A stretch of 64,000 bases of DNA from CAZHTF01 sp964535305. Its GTDB lineage: Bacteria > Planctomycetota > Phycisphaerae > UBA1845 > Fen-1342. The stretch spans positions 1 to 64,000 of the forward strand of contig CAZHTF010000005.1 in NCBI GenBank assembly GCA_964535305.1, read 5' to 3'. Numbering within the stretch: the stretch's first letter is position 1; each line of letters begins with the position of its first letter. The notes under the pieces are model-generated. The model was not told where the DNA came from, ran no database searches, and was given only the letters and a program-made list of their open reading frames with translations. Shown here piece after piece: positions 16,702 to 25,068 of this stretch. Both the position numbers and the translations under genes were made by a program.

Positions 16702-17829
16702 ATGGCTCGACGCGCGAGACAGACCCGTGCACGCCGCGCCGCGCGGCGCGGCATGCGCTATCACGCCGCTCCGGCGCCGCTGCCCGAGCCGACGGCAACC
16801 ACGACCGTCACGCTGACGCACTACACGCCGCAGACGCTGCACGAGCAGCGGCTCAGCAGCATCGACGAGCTGCGCACCTGGATCGGGCGGCCCGGCGTGC
16901 TCTGGCTGGATATTGAGGGCCGCAGCGACGCGCCGCTGATCCACCGCATCGGCGAGCTGTTCGAGCTGCATCCGTTGGCGATCGAGGACGTGCTGCACCT
17001 AAACCAGCGGCCCAAGCTGGAGCAGTATGCGACGCACGACTTCATCGTCTCGCGCATGGTGCGGCTGGCCGAGGAGCTCGAAACCGAGCAGCTTGGCCTG
17101 TTCCTGGGCCCGTCCTTCGTGGTCACGTTTCAGCAGGGCGCGCCCGGCGATTGCTTCGAGCCGGTTCGCGCCCGGCTGCGCGCGAGCGCCGGCCGCGTGC
17201 GGCAGTGCGGGCCCGACGCGCTGGCCTACGCGCTGCTCGACAGCGTCACCGACGCGTATTTCCCGGTGCTCGAGCAGATCGGCGAGCGGCTCGACACGCT
17301 CGAAGACGACATCCTGGCCGCGCCCGGCCGGCGCATGTTCCAGCGCGTGCACGACTTCAAGCGGCAGCTCTTCACGCTGCGGCGCGCGGTCTGGCCGATG
17401 CGCGACGCGCTGAACGCGCTGGCGCGCGAGCCGCTCCCGCGGATCAGCGAGGAAACGCGGCTGTACCTGCGCGATTGCCACGACCACGCACTGCGGATCA
17501 TTGACCTGGTCGAGACCTATCGCGAATACTGCGCAGACCTGATGGACCTGTACGTCTCAGCCACCAGCCAGCGCATGAACGAAGTCATGAAGCTGCTGAC
17601 GATCATCTCGACCATTTTCATCCCGCTGACCTTCGTTTCCAGCATCTACGGCATGAACTTCGATCCCGACTCATCGCCGTGGAACATGCCGGAATTGCGG
17701 GCCTGGTGGGGCTACCCGACGGCGCTGCTGGCGATGCTGCTGATCGCGCTCGCGCTGCTGCTGTACTTCTGGCGCCGCGGCTGGCTGAGAAACAGCGAGC
17801 TGTCGCGCCCGCGCGACGAGCCGCTCTAG
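16702..17829 (+). CDS. corA: CorA-family divalent cation channel
   Basis: 375 residues from the ATG at 16702; a second ATG at 16753 would give 358 and is equally possible. CorA pentamers carry Mg2+ or Co2+ across the inner membrane. The cytoplasmic part has GVLWLDIEGRSDAPLIHRIGELFELHPLAIEDVLH, KLEQYATHDFIVSRMV and the long stalk helix around RQLFTLRRAVWPMRDALN. The two C-terminal transmembrane helices flank the selectivity motif YGMNF (FIPLTFVSSIYGMNF), and the end is basic. The open frame runs back to 15490, but that part is antisense to the esterase gene and is not coding. Confidence 0.93.
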   Translation: MARRARQTRARRAARRGMRYHAAPAPLPEPTATTTVTLTHYTPQTLHEQRLSSIDELRTWIGRPGVLWLDIEGRSDAPLIHRIGELFELHPLAIEDVLHLNQRPKLEQYATHDFIVSRMVRLAEELETEQLGLFLGPSFVVTFQQGAPGDCFEPVRARLRASAGRVRQCGPDALAYALLDSVTDAYFPVLEQIGERLDTLEDDILAAPGRRMFQRVHDFKRQLFTLRRAVWPMRDALNALAREPLPRISEETRLYLRDCHDHALRIIDLVETYREYCADLMDLYVSATSQRMNEVMKLLTIISTIFIPLTFVSSIYGMNFDPDSSPWNMPELRAWWGYPTALLAMLLIALALLLYFWRRGWLRNSELSRPRDEPL

Positions 17830-17903
17830 GCGGCAACGCAGACTTTCGCGCGTTGTTATGCGCGCGATTCGACAAGCGCGCAGCATTGCCCTACTTTCTC
17901 TTG

Positions 17904-19244
17904 ATGCATCGGGAACTCGCCGCGCGACTCGATCGCCGCCAGCCACGCGACGGCGTGCTCCGCCGCGACCTGCGCTACAGCATCATCGACGGCGTGGCGT
18001 TTTCCGTCATGGTCGGTATCGGCGAGCTGTACCTGGCGCGCTTCGCACTCGCGATCGGCGTGGGCGAGAGCGCCGCTGGCCTGCTGGTCTCCGTGCCACT
18101 GCTGATCGGGGCCACGCTGCAACTGACCACGCCGCGTGGCGTGCGCTGGCTGGGTTCGATGCGCGCCTGGGTGGTGCTGTGCGTGACGATCCAGGCACTG
18201 TCGTTCGTGCCGCTGGCGCTGGGGGCCGCGGTCGGTTACCTGCCCACGCTGCTGCTCTTCGCGCTGGTCTCGCTCTACTGGGCCAGCGGCATGGCCAGCG
18301 GTCCACCGTGGATGACCTGGATCACCACGATCGTCCCGCAACGGGTGCGGCTGCGCTACTTCGCGCGCCGCTCGCGCATGCTGCAAGCCGGCCAAGTGCT
18401 GGCGATGCTCTGCGGCGGGTTGATCATCGAGCTATGCCTGGCGCACGGCTCAATCACGCGCGCATTCGCGATCATGTTTCTGGTCGCTTGCGCCAGCCGC
18501 CTTGTCAGCGTGTTTTACCTGGCGCGCCACAGCCAGCCCGTGGCCCTGCCGCTCGGCCAGGTCAACGTCAGCCCCGGCGCCCTGCGGGCGCTGCTGCTGC
18601 ACAGCGCAGGCGGACGGCTGCTGGCCTTTCAACTCCTGATGCAACTGGCCTGTTACACGTCCGGTCCCTTTTTCACGCCGTACATGATCAATCACCTGAA
18701 GCTCGATGACGCTTCCTACGTGGTGCTGATCTCGATCACGTTCGTATCGAAAGTTCTGACGCTGCCACTGCTGGGGCAACTGTCGCGCCGCTTCGGCACG
18801 CGCGCCGTGCTGGCGGCCGGCGCCGCTGGGGTGGCGCTGCTGCCGGCGCTCTGGCTGGTCTCGGGCAACTTCTGGTACCTGCTGGCGGTGCAGTGCCTGG
18901 CGGGGCTGGTGTGGGCGGCCTTTGAACTGACCTCGCTGCTGCTGAGCTTCGAGCTGATCCCCGAGCAGACCCGTACGAGCATCTTCACCAGCTTCAACCT
19001 AGCCAACGCGAGCTGCATGGTCGGCGGGTCGCTGGTCGGCGCCGCGCTGCTGAAAACGCTGGGCGAAAACCTGACCACCTATTACATCATTTTCGCCCTG
19101 TCCAGCGGCCTGCGAATGCTGACGCTGCTGCAGATGACCCGCTTCGCGCGCGTCCGCGGCACACCGTCCGAACTGGCCATGCGGGCCGCTCAGATCAGCG
19201 CCGGCACATCCGGACCGGCGGACGAGCGCGCGGTCGAATCCTGA
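17904..19244 (+). CDS. MFS transporter
   Basis: 446 residues with about 12 hydrophobic segments in two halves, as in the major facilitator superfamily. The first helix is near SIIDGVAFSVMVGIGELYLARFALAIG. The loop between helices 2 and 3 reads RGVRWLGSMRAWVV. WASGMASGPPWMTWITTIVPQRVRLRYFARRSR is the pattern of MFS proteins often annotated as uncharacterised permeases beside metal or sugar genes. The substrate cannot be inferred. I chose ATG 17904 because the frame upstream overlaps corA and is non-coding. It follows corA by 74 bases on the same strand. The C-terminal tail (ISAGTSGPADERAVES) is soluble. Confidence 0.85.
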   Translation: MHRELAARLDRRQPRDGVLRRDLRYSIIDGVAFSVMVGIGELYLARFALAIGVGESAAGLLVSVPLLIGATLQLTTPRGVRWLGSMRAWVVLCVTIQALSFVPLALGAAVGYLPTLLLFALVSLYWASGMASGPPWMTWITTIVPQRVRLRYFARRSRMLQAGQVLAMLCGGLIIELCLAHGSITRAFAIMFLVACASRLVSVFYLARHSQPVALPLGQVNVSPGALRALLLHSAGGRLLAFQLLMQLACYTSGPFFTPYMINHLKLDDASYVVLISITFVSKVLTLPLLGQLSRRFGTRAVLAAGAAGVALLPALWLVSGNFWYLLAVQCLAGLVWAAFELTSLLLSFELIPEQTRTSIFTSFNLANASCMVGGSLVGAALLKTLGENLTTYYIIFALSSGLRMLTLLQMTRFARVRGTPSELAMRAAQISAGTSGPADERAVES

Positions 19245-19273
19245 CGCGCACTCAAAGTCCAAATTCCAATGCA

Positions 19274-19287
19274 GGGGCTGAAGCCCC
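19274..19287. repeat. Short hairpin, REP-like (GGGGCTGAAGCCCC)
   Basis: A perfect 6-bp stem with two central bases, followed by CCGGCTAC. Elements of the form 'gggggcttcagcccc' are dispersed in a number of bacterial genomes. One copy is seen here, so dispersal is not demonstrated. It could also serve as a weak terminator for the MFS gene. Confidence 0.45.
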
Positions 19288-19357
19288 CGGCTACAAACGT
19301 CCGTCCTCCCCGGCGAACGGCGACGCGTCGCTGACGTCGCGCGATCGCAGAGTTGAG

Positions 19358-19373
19358 ATTTCAGATCTGAAAT
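19358..19373. repeat. Perfect 16-bp palindrome
   Basis: ATTTCAGATCTGAAAT is its own reverse complement. It lies about 210 bases upstream of terC in an unusually AT-rich pocket. It could be an operator, but there is no second copy in the window to support that. Confidence 0.5.
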
Positions 19374-19580
19374 TCGCGCGCGTGACGATTCAACCCAACC
19401 GCTTCACATTCCGGCTTGCCCGCTCCCTCACGGTCGCGACTCGGAATTTCGAACTCCTGTAACGCAAAGTCCGGCGCTGTGTCGCGGGGCTGCCTGCGGG
19501 TCATAGCGGTCTTCACCCGCCGGCGCTATGATCTGGAGCTCGCTTAAGCGAACGCCAGCACGTTCGCGGCTGGAGGGTGC

Positions 19581-20594
19581 GTGTCGGCTACAGTATGGAT
19601 CTGGGTGGGTTTCATCTCGTTTGTGCTGGCGATGCTGGCGCTGGACCTGGGAGTCTTCAACCGCCACGCGCGCGTCATCAGCACGCGCGAGGGCCTGACC
19701 TGGGCGGGCTTCTGCGCCCTGCTGGCGCTGGGCTTCAGTGGCGTCGTGTATTACCTGTATGAGAGTCACGCGCTGGGCATTGGCCTTGGCGCGAGCAAGT
19801 CGATAAGCGGGGGCGAAGCGGCCCAGGCCTTCATCGTTGGCTGGCTGATCGAGCAATCGCTCAGTCTCGACAATGTCTTCGTCATCGCGCTGATCTTCTC
19901 GTACTTCAACGTCCCGCTGCAATTTCAGCACCGTGTGCTGTTCTGGGGCATCATGGGGGCGCTGATCATGCGCGGCGTGATGATCGGCGTGGGCGCCGCG
20001 CTGATCGAGTCGTTCCACTGGGTCATCTACGTGTTCGGCGCGTTGCTGATTGTGACGGCGCTGAAGATGCTCTTCATGGGCGAGGAAAAAGTGGAGCCCG
20101 ACAAGAACCCGCTGGTGCGACTCGCGCGGCGCGTCATGCCGGTGACGCCCGGCTTCGAGGGTGAGCGCTTCTTCTCGCGCATCGACGGGCGCCGCGCGAT
20201 CACGCCGCTGTTCCTGGTGCTGCTGGTGGTGGAGAGCACGGACCTGATCTTCGCGATCGACTCGATCCCGGCGATTTTCGGCATCACGCAGGACCCGTTC
20301 ATCGTGTTCACATCGAACGTGTTCGCGATCCTTTGCCTGCGCTCGCTGTATTTTGCGCTGGCGGGCCTGATGGATCGCTTCCGCTACCTGAAGCTGAGCC
20401 TGGTCTTCGTACTGCTTTTCGTCGGGGCCAAGATGCTGCTGGAGGCGGTCCCGGATGAGCGCTTCCACATCAGCACGTTTGGGTCGCTGGTGGTAGTGTG
20501 CGTGCTGCTGCTGGGCGGCGGGCTGGCTTCGCTGCTGGTTGGCAAGCGCGACGGCGTGGATGAAAAACCGGAGCTGGCAGAACGAACTGGGTAA
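19581..20594 (+). CDS. TerC/Alx-family membrane protein
   Basis: 337 residues, GTG start with a GGAGG-like site upstream. About nine membrane helices. Family signatures are FIVGWLIEQSLSLDNVFVIALIFSYF with the conserved Asp-Asn, VVESTDLIFAIDSIPAIFGITQDPFIVFTSNVFAILCLRSLYFAL with conserved acidic residues in the membrane, and RFRYLKLSLVFVLLFVGAKM. TerC/Alx proteins have been linked to manganese export and metallation of secreted proteins, and historically to tellurite resistance. The cytoplasmic loop between helices (GEEKVEPDKNPLVRLARRVMPVTPGFEGERFF) is the usual one. The last 35 bases overlap the next gene. Confidence 0.92.
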   Translation: MSATVWIWVGFISFVLAMLALDLGVFNRHARVISTREGLTWAGFCALLALGFSGVVYYLYESHALGIGLGASKSISGGEAAQAFIVGWLIEQSLSLDNVFVIALIFSYFNVPLQFQHRVLFWGIMGALIMRGVMIGVGAALIESFHWVIYVFGALLIVTALKMLFMGEEKVEPDKNPLVRLARRVMPVTPGFEGERFFSRIDGRRAITPLFLVLLVVESTDLIFAIDSIPAIFGITQDPFIVFTSNVFAILCLRSLYFALAGLMDRFRYLKLSLVFVLLFVGAKMLLEAVPDERFHISTFGSLVVVCVLLLGGGLASLLVGKRDGVDEKPELAERTG

Positions 20595-20904
20595 GCTTGG
20601 GGGCGTCGCCGCCCGCAGCGTACGCCGCGCCGCCGTGCTGGTCGCCGGCGTGGTGGTGCTGACCATCGGCGTGGCGGGGATTGTGCTGCCCTTCGTGCCG
20701 GCGGTGATCATCATTCCCGCCGGGCTAGCGCTGCTGGCGACCGAGTTTGTCTGGGCCCGCTGGCTGCTTCAGCACGTCCAGCAGCGCACCCGTCAGGCCG
20801 CCGAGCGCGTCGGCATCCGCCGGCCGCGGCCGCGCGATCGCCGGGGTTCGGAGCGCGCGGCTGTGCCTGATTCCGATTCGCCTGACCCGTCCCGGTCGGT
20901 ATAG
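20560..20904 (+). CDS. Small PGPGW-like membrane protein
   Basis: 114 residues. It begins inside the end of terC (35-base overlap, different frame), so it is probably translated with it. Two hydrophobic segments (AAVLVAGVVVLTIGVAGIVLPFV and PAVIIIPAGLALLATEFVWARWLLQ) match the layout of the PGPGW family of putative transmembrane proteins, whose hallmark is 'PGPGW...GLALLATEF.WAR'. Here the PGPGW core is replaced by PFVPAV. The tail is basic and then polar (RRPRPRDRRGSERAAVPDSDSPD). Function unknown. Confidence 0.7.
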   Translation: MKNRSWQNELGKLGGVAARSVRRAAVLVAGVVVLTIGVAGIVLPFVPAVIIIPAGLALLATEFVWARWLLQHVQQRTRQAAERVGIRRPRPRDRRGSERAAVPDSDSPDPSRSV

Positions 20905-20945
20905 TACAGTTCGCCTCGTTTGCGCCACTGCCGCGGAACGCGCAT

Positions 20946-21758
20946 ATGCGACTGCTATTCATCGGCGACATTGTCGGTCGACCGGGCAAGCACGCCTGCT
21001 CTCAGATCGTCCCGCGGCTGATTCGCGAGCGCAACCTGGCGTGCGTGATCGCGAACGCCGAGAACACCGCCGCCGGCAGCGGCCTCACGCCGCCGATGTT
21101 CACCAAGCTGCGTCATTACGGCATCGATGTCTGCACCATGGGCGACCACATTTACAAGCGCCGCGAGATCTACTCGGTGCTCGAGCAATCCGACCACATC
21201 GTCCGCCCGGCGAATCTGCAGAACGAGGCCGTCGGCCGGCCGTACACGATCGTGCAGGCCCGCGACGGCACGCTGGTTGGCGTCGTCTCGCTGCTGGGCC
21301 AGACCTACATGAACGTCCGGGGCGATTGCCCGTTCCACGCGATCGATCGCGTGCTCGCGCTGCTGCCCAAGGAAGTCCGTGTCATCCTGGTCGATATGCA
21401 CGCCGAAACGACCAGCGAAAAAGTCGCGATGGGCTGGTATCTCGACGGGCGCGTCTCGGTGGTGGTCGGGACGCACACGCACGTGCCCACCGCGGATGAG
21501 CGCGTGCTGCCAAACGGGACGGCGTACATCACGGACGTGGGCATGACCGGTCCGCATGATTCGGTCCTGGGCCGCGACAAGCAGCGCGTGATCGCCTCGC
21601 TCGTGACCGGCATGCCGCATCCCTACGACGTGGCGCACGGCGATATTCGCCTGTCGGCGGTGCTGGTCGAACTGGATGCGGACAGCGGGCGAGCGCGCTG
21701 CATCGAGCGCCTCAGCCTGCGCGAAGAATCACCCGTGCCGCCGATGGATGATTCGTAG
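20946..21758 (+). CDS. ymdB: YmdB-family metallophosphoesterase
   Basis: 270 residues, the family length. Metal-binding motifs: LFIGDIVGRPG (Asp), ANAENTAAGSGL (Asn/Glu), TMGDHIYKRRE (Asp-His), LVDMHAETTSEK (His) and VVGTHTHVPTADERVLPNGTAYITDVGMTGPHDSVLG (His-x-His). YmdB of Bacillus is a 2',3'-cyclic nucleotide phosphodiesterase affecting biofilm and motility decisions; the family is otherwise of broad, partly unknown use. It follows the PGPGW-like gene by 41 bases, with a TATAGT box at 20900-20905 that could give it its own transcript. Confidence 0.92.
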   Translation: MRLLFIGDIVGRPGKHACSQIVPRLIRERNLACVIANAENTAAGSGLTPPMFTKLRHYGIDVCTMGDHIYKRREIYSVLEQSDHIVRPANLQNEAVGRPYTIVQARDGTLVGVVSLLGQTYMNVRGDCPFHAIDRVLALLPKEVRVILVDMHAETTSEKVAMGWYLDGRVSVVVGTHTHVPTADERVLPNGTAYITDVGMTGPHDSVLGRDKQRVIASLVTGMPHPYDVAHGDIRLSAVLVELDADSGRARCIERLSLREESPVPPMDDS

Positions 21759-21836
21759 CGCCGGGCGCCATCTCAGCGGAATCATCGGGGCACGGTGCTG
21801 TGAGCGACACGCACGCGCGGCAGTTCATTGGCGCGC

Positions 21837-23945
21837 TCAATCGCCGCGCGGCTTGCGCGTGCGCGGCTTGGGCGCTGCGGTTTCCGCCTTGCTCGCGGCG
21901 CTGCGAGCGCGGGACTTTGGCGCGGCGCTCGTTTCGCGAGCGGCCTTTTCGGCTGGCGCGGCCATTGGGCGCGAAGCAGATGCGGGCGCGGCACTTGGCG
22001 GCTCCGCACGCTGCCCCAGCACAACCAGCTCGATCCGCAGCAGCTCCGCCACCGACCAGGCCTGAAACGGGCAGCCGCGGGGCGTATGCGGCGCGTCGCC
22101 GTCGGCAATCTCCGAGACATGCCCCAGCCCAGCCTCATCCAAATGTCGAATCAGCGGCTCGATAAAGCGCCTGCGGGCCTCGGCCTTGGCATCCTGCGTC
22201 ATGCCGCGAACGCGCAGCCAGGCCTCGACAAACGCGCCGCTGAGCCAGGGCCACACAGTCCCCTGGTGATACGCCCCGTCGCGCGCCACGCGATCGCCGA
22301 TGTAGATCGGGCGATAGCCCGGCGATCCCGGCGCGAGCGAGCGCGGGCCGAGCGAAGTCCAGAGCCGCTGCTCACAAACGTCCACAACGCGCCGGGCGCG
22401 CTCGCCTTCAAGAATCGCGAAAGGCAATCCGCCGATCGCGAAGAGTTGGTTCGGCCGACAGGCCGGGTCATTGTGCCCGGACTCGTGATCAACATCGACC
22501 ACGTCGTAGAGCCAGCCGTCGGCGGCGTTCCAGAAGCGCTCCGCGAAGGCCTGCGTCCCGCGCTGCTCGAGCTTCTGCCAGCGCGCGTCGAACGTGCCGC
22601 CGATGCGCAGCGCGTTCAGCCAGAGCGCCTGGATTTCGACCGGCTTGCCAATGCGCGGCGTCACCACCCAGTCGTCGACCTTCGCATCCATCCAGGTCAA
22701 CTGCACGCCTGGTACGCCCGCCGCGATCAGGCCATCTTCGTCGGCGTGAATTCTGTAGCGCGTGCCGGCGGCATAGCCCGTCAGAATCGCATCGACTGCG
22801 GCGACGAGCCGCTTGCGTTTGGCGGCCGCCGGTTTGAGCCCAGCACGCTGCAGCGCTTCGAAATAATCGTGCACCGCGACCACGTACCACAGCGGCGCAT
22901 CGACCGAGTTGAACTCGGCCGGCGCGTCGCTGTCGGGGAAGTGATTCGGCAGCATGCCCTGCGAAACCTGCCCGGACCACTCCAGCAGGATTCGCTCGGC
23001 GAGGTCTAGCCGGCCGCTGGCCAGGCACAAGCCGCGCATCGAGATGAACGTGTCGCGACCCCAGTCGGTGAACCACGGATAGCCGGCGATGATCGTATTT
23101 CCGCCGCCGCGACGCACGATGTACCCATCCGCCGCCCGTTGCAGCGGCGAACCGAGCTTTTCGCGGCGTGCCTGCTCTTCGCTGCGCAGCCGGCGCAGGG
23201 CGGATTGCGCATCGAGCTCCTTGTCGAGCAGATCGGCGGCTTCGCCCTCGGCAGCCAGCAGCAGGGCCGCCTCACCGTCGCCCAGGTTGAAGCGCAACAC
23301 GCCCGGCGCGGCGCAATCCTCGATGTCGTCCAGGCCGCGGCTGCTTTCCTCGGCGTAGCGAAACGCGCGATACCAGGTTGGCTCGTGGCTGTAGAGTGCG
23401 TTGGCCAGCAGCGTCACTCCTGGAACATCGGGATACATTTTCCAGCGCACGCGGCCGTCGGCCTGGTCGGCGTGAAAGCGCATCGCGGCATTCTCGCGGT
23501 GCGTGTTGTGATGGTCGCGTCCGCTCAGCAGCGGCCGCACCGCAAGCGTGACACCTTGCCTGCGGCCGCTCAGCCGCCATGCGATGCACAGCAGCGCCGT
23601 GCCATGCCGGGCGAAGATCTCCTGTTCGAGCCGCAGCCCGCCGCCCAGGTCGAAGACCCAGGTCGGCCAGGGTTCGCGGCGGAACTCCGCGATGCGCGAC
23701 CAGCCATCCGGGTGCAGCACGTTCGGCGAATAGTGCTGCGTTGTGATGGCGATCGTGCGGCCGTCGAGCTCGACCCAGGCTTCAAAGCCGTTGCACAGCA
23801 CCATGCGGCCGGTCGGCGGGCGCGTGGCGACGTTCAGCAATGCGTGATAGCGCCGCGTGCGGACGCCGCTGACCGTGCCGGACGCGAATCCGCCCAGTCC
23901 GTCCGGCTCAAGCCACTCAGCGAAGCGCAGATTTTCAGGGATCAT
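21837..23945 (-). CDS. Glycogen debranching-type amylo-alpha-1,6-glucosidase (GH133)
   Basis: 702 residues. The N-terminal domain (about 1-250) starts with FAEWLEPDGLGGFASGTVSGVRTRRYHALL, the standard opening of archaeal/bacterial debranching enzymes. The catalytic (alpha/alpha)6 barrel follows from about residue 270: GGNTIIAGYPWFTDWGRDTFISMRGLCLASGR, NSVDAPLWYVVAVHDYF, DGLIAAGVPGVQLTWMDAKVDDWVVTPR and GTVWPWLSGAFVEAWLRV. Asp and Glu candidates lie in these blocks. It hydrolyses alpha-1,6 branches of glycogen. I chose ATG 23945 because of a GAGGA site 8 bases upstream. The last 55 residues are a Pro/Ala/Lys/Arg-rich tail absent from the family core. Confidence 0.92.
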   Translation of the reverse strand: MIPENLRFAEWLEPDGLGGFASGTVSGVRTRRYHALLNVATRPPTGRMVLCNGFEAWVELDGRTIAITTQHYSPNVLHPDGWSRIAEFRREPWPTWVFDLGGGLRLEQEIFARHGTALLCIAWRLSGRRQGVTLAVRPLLSGRDHHNTHRENAAMRFHADQADGRVRWKMYPDVPGVTLLANALYSHEPTWYRAFRYAEESSRGLDDIEDCAAPGVLRFNLGDGEAALLLAAEGEAADLLDKELDAQSALRRLRSEEQARREKLGSPLQRAADGYIVRRGGGNTIIAGYPWFTDWGRDTFISMRGLCLASGRLDLAERILLEWSGQVSQGMLPNHFPDSDAPAEFNSVDAPLWYVVAVHDYFEALQRAGLKPAAAKRKRLVAAVDAILTGYAAGTRYRIHADEDGLIAAGVPGVQLTWMDAKVDDWVVTPRIGKPVEIQALWLNALRIGGTFDARWQKLEQRGTQAFAERFWNAADGWLYDVVDVDHESGHNDPACRPNQLFAIGGLPFAILEGERARRVVDVCEQRLWTSLGPRSLAPGSPGYRPIYIGDRVARDGAYHQGTVWPWLSGAFVEAWLRVRGMTQDAKAEARRRFIEPLIRHLDEAGLGHVSEIADGDAPHTPRGCPFQAWSVAELLRIELVVLGQRAEPPSAAPASASRPMAAPAEKAARETSAAPKSRARSAASKAETAAPKPRTRKPRGD

Positions 23946-24012
23946 GCCCGTGTTCCTCGCGACTGTTTTCCGGCCAACCGCCAAGCTCCACGGAATGCGG
24001 CGCCGTCCAAAT

Positions 24013-25068
24013 TCAGCGCAGCGCCAGCGGACGCGTCAGACGCCCCTCGACCCAGGCTTGCGAGCCGGATAATGGCCGATCCAGGAGCAGCGCCGCGCCG
24101 CGCGCTTCAAGCACCTCGAAGACTTCGCCACGCTCGGCGTTCGCTACTGCCGGTCCCGCGCCGGGCTCGGCCGTCAGCGCCGCCGAGTCCGCGGATATTG
24201 TGACCCATCGTCCGCCGCTCGGCGAGACCGCGTTCAGACTCCAATCGTACGGGCGGAACGTGAGTGAATAGCCACGCAGCGGTGCAGCGCTGAAGCGCGA
24301 GCAGTACTCGAGCAGCGCCGGCTTGCCGCCGAAATCGTCGGAATACCACTCGAAAATTTGCGACAGTGCCACGCGCCGCCCGGACGCGTCCAGCGTGTTT
24401 CGCGCGGCGTCCCGCACGAATCGCCGCATGTTCTCTTCAAGCAGCGCCTCCAGATCCGCCGCCCGGTACGCCCGCGGCAGCAGCGGCGGACATGACACCG
24501 CCGCGCACACCAGCGCGACGTGAATCCGCGGCTCTCGAAACCGCTTGCGAATGAGTTGGTGCTCCAGCTCGTCCAGCGACAGCGACCGTTGCGCCAAGCG
24601 CACCAGCGGCGCCTTGAAGACCGCGAAGTCGTCGCGCTGCGGTGAATAGTCTTCGCGGAAGCGCTCGATCACCGCCCGGATCATGCTCGCGTTGTACAGG
24701 TTGATGTACGCGGCCAGTTGCTCGCTCCGCGGCAGCTTCTCGAGCGGCGCGTTTTCGATCCGCTCCAGGTAGGCGCACAGCGCGGGCCAATCCGTCTTGC
24801 GCAGCGTGAGATAGTCGACGCGCTCGCCGCGCACGTGCCGCCTCAGAATCTGGTCGAATTCCACGTGGTCGATCGTTTGGTCGACCGTAGCTGCGCTGGC
24901 GCTGGTGCTGCTACTGGTGCTCGGGGCGCTGTGCTGTCCGCGCGCGGCGCTGAGCGCTGCGGCGTCCAGCGCGATCGCGAGCACGATCCAGATCAAGCGG
25001 CTTGGCATTGCACGCGGTAACTCAGCGAAGAACCGCGGCGCGCGGGATGAGCGCACCGCAGGCGTCAT
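24013..25068 (-). CDS. Exported DUF547 protein
   Basis: 351 residues from the ATG that overlaps the upstream stop as ATGA; an ATG at 25008 would place the hydrophobic signal (LIWIVLAIALDAAALSAARG) at the very N-terminus. The DUF547 core (about 75-300) shows FDQILRRHVRGERVDYLTLRK, EQLAAYINLYNASMIRAVIERF, RIHVALVCAAVSCPPLLPRAY and LSQIFEWYSDDFGG. The invariant N-x-YNA and C-A/S-x-SCP blocks resemble a cysteine-peptidase or transglutaminase-like fold; activity is not established for the family. Coupled to the thiol-disulfide interchange gene, which fits an extracytoplasmic protein with cysteines. Confidence 0.85.
   Translation of the reverse strand: MTPAVRSSRAPRFFAELPRAMPSRLIWIVLAIALDAAALSAARGQHSAPSTSSSTSASAATVDQTIDHVEFDQILRRHVRGERVDYLTLRKTDWPALCAYLERIENAPLEKLPRSEQLAAYINLYNASMIRAVIERFREDYSPQRDDFAVFKAPLVRLAQRSLSLDELEHQLIRKRFREPRIHVALVCAAVSCPPLLPRAYRAADLEALLEENMRRFVRDAARNTLDASGRRVALSQIFEWYSDDFGGKPALLEYCSRFSAAPLRGYSLTFRPYDWSLNAVSPSGGRWVTISADSAALTAEPGAGPAVANAERGEVFEVLEARGAALLLDRPLSGSQAWVEGRLTRPLALR

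Larger units (their letters stand above)
19245..19580. other. Intergenic region with palindromes between MFS gene and terC
   Basis: 336 bases without a gene. It holds a 14-base inverted repeat GGGGCT-GA-AGCCCC (19274-19287) and a perfect 16-base palindrome ATTTCAGATCTGAAAT (19358-19373). The base composition is more mixed than in the genes. The terC Shine-Dalgarno site (GGAGG) lies at the right end. Confidence 0.5.
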
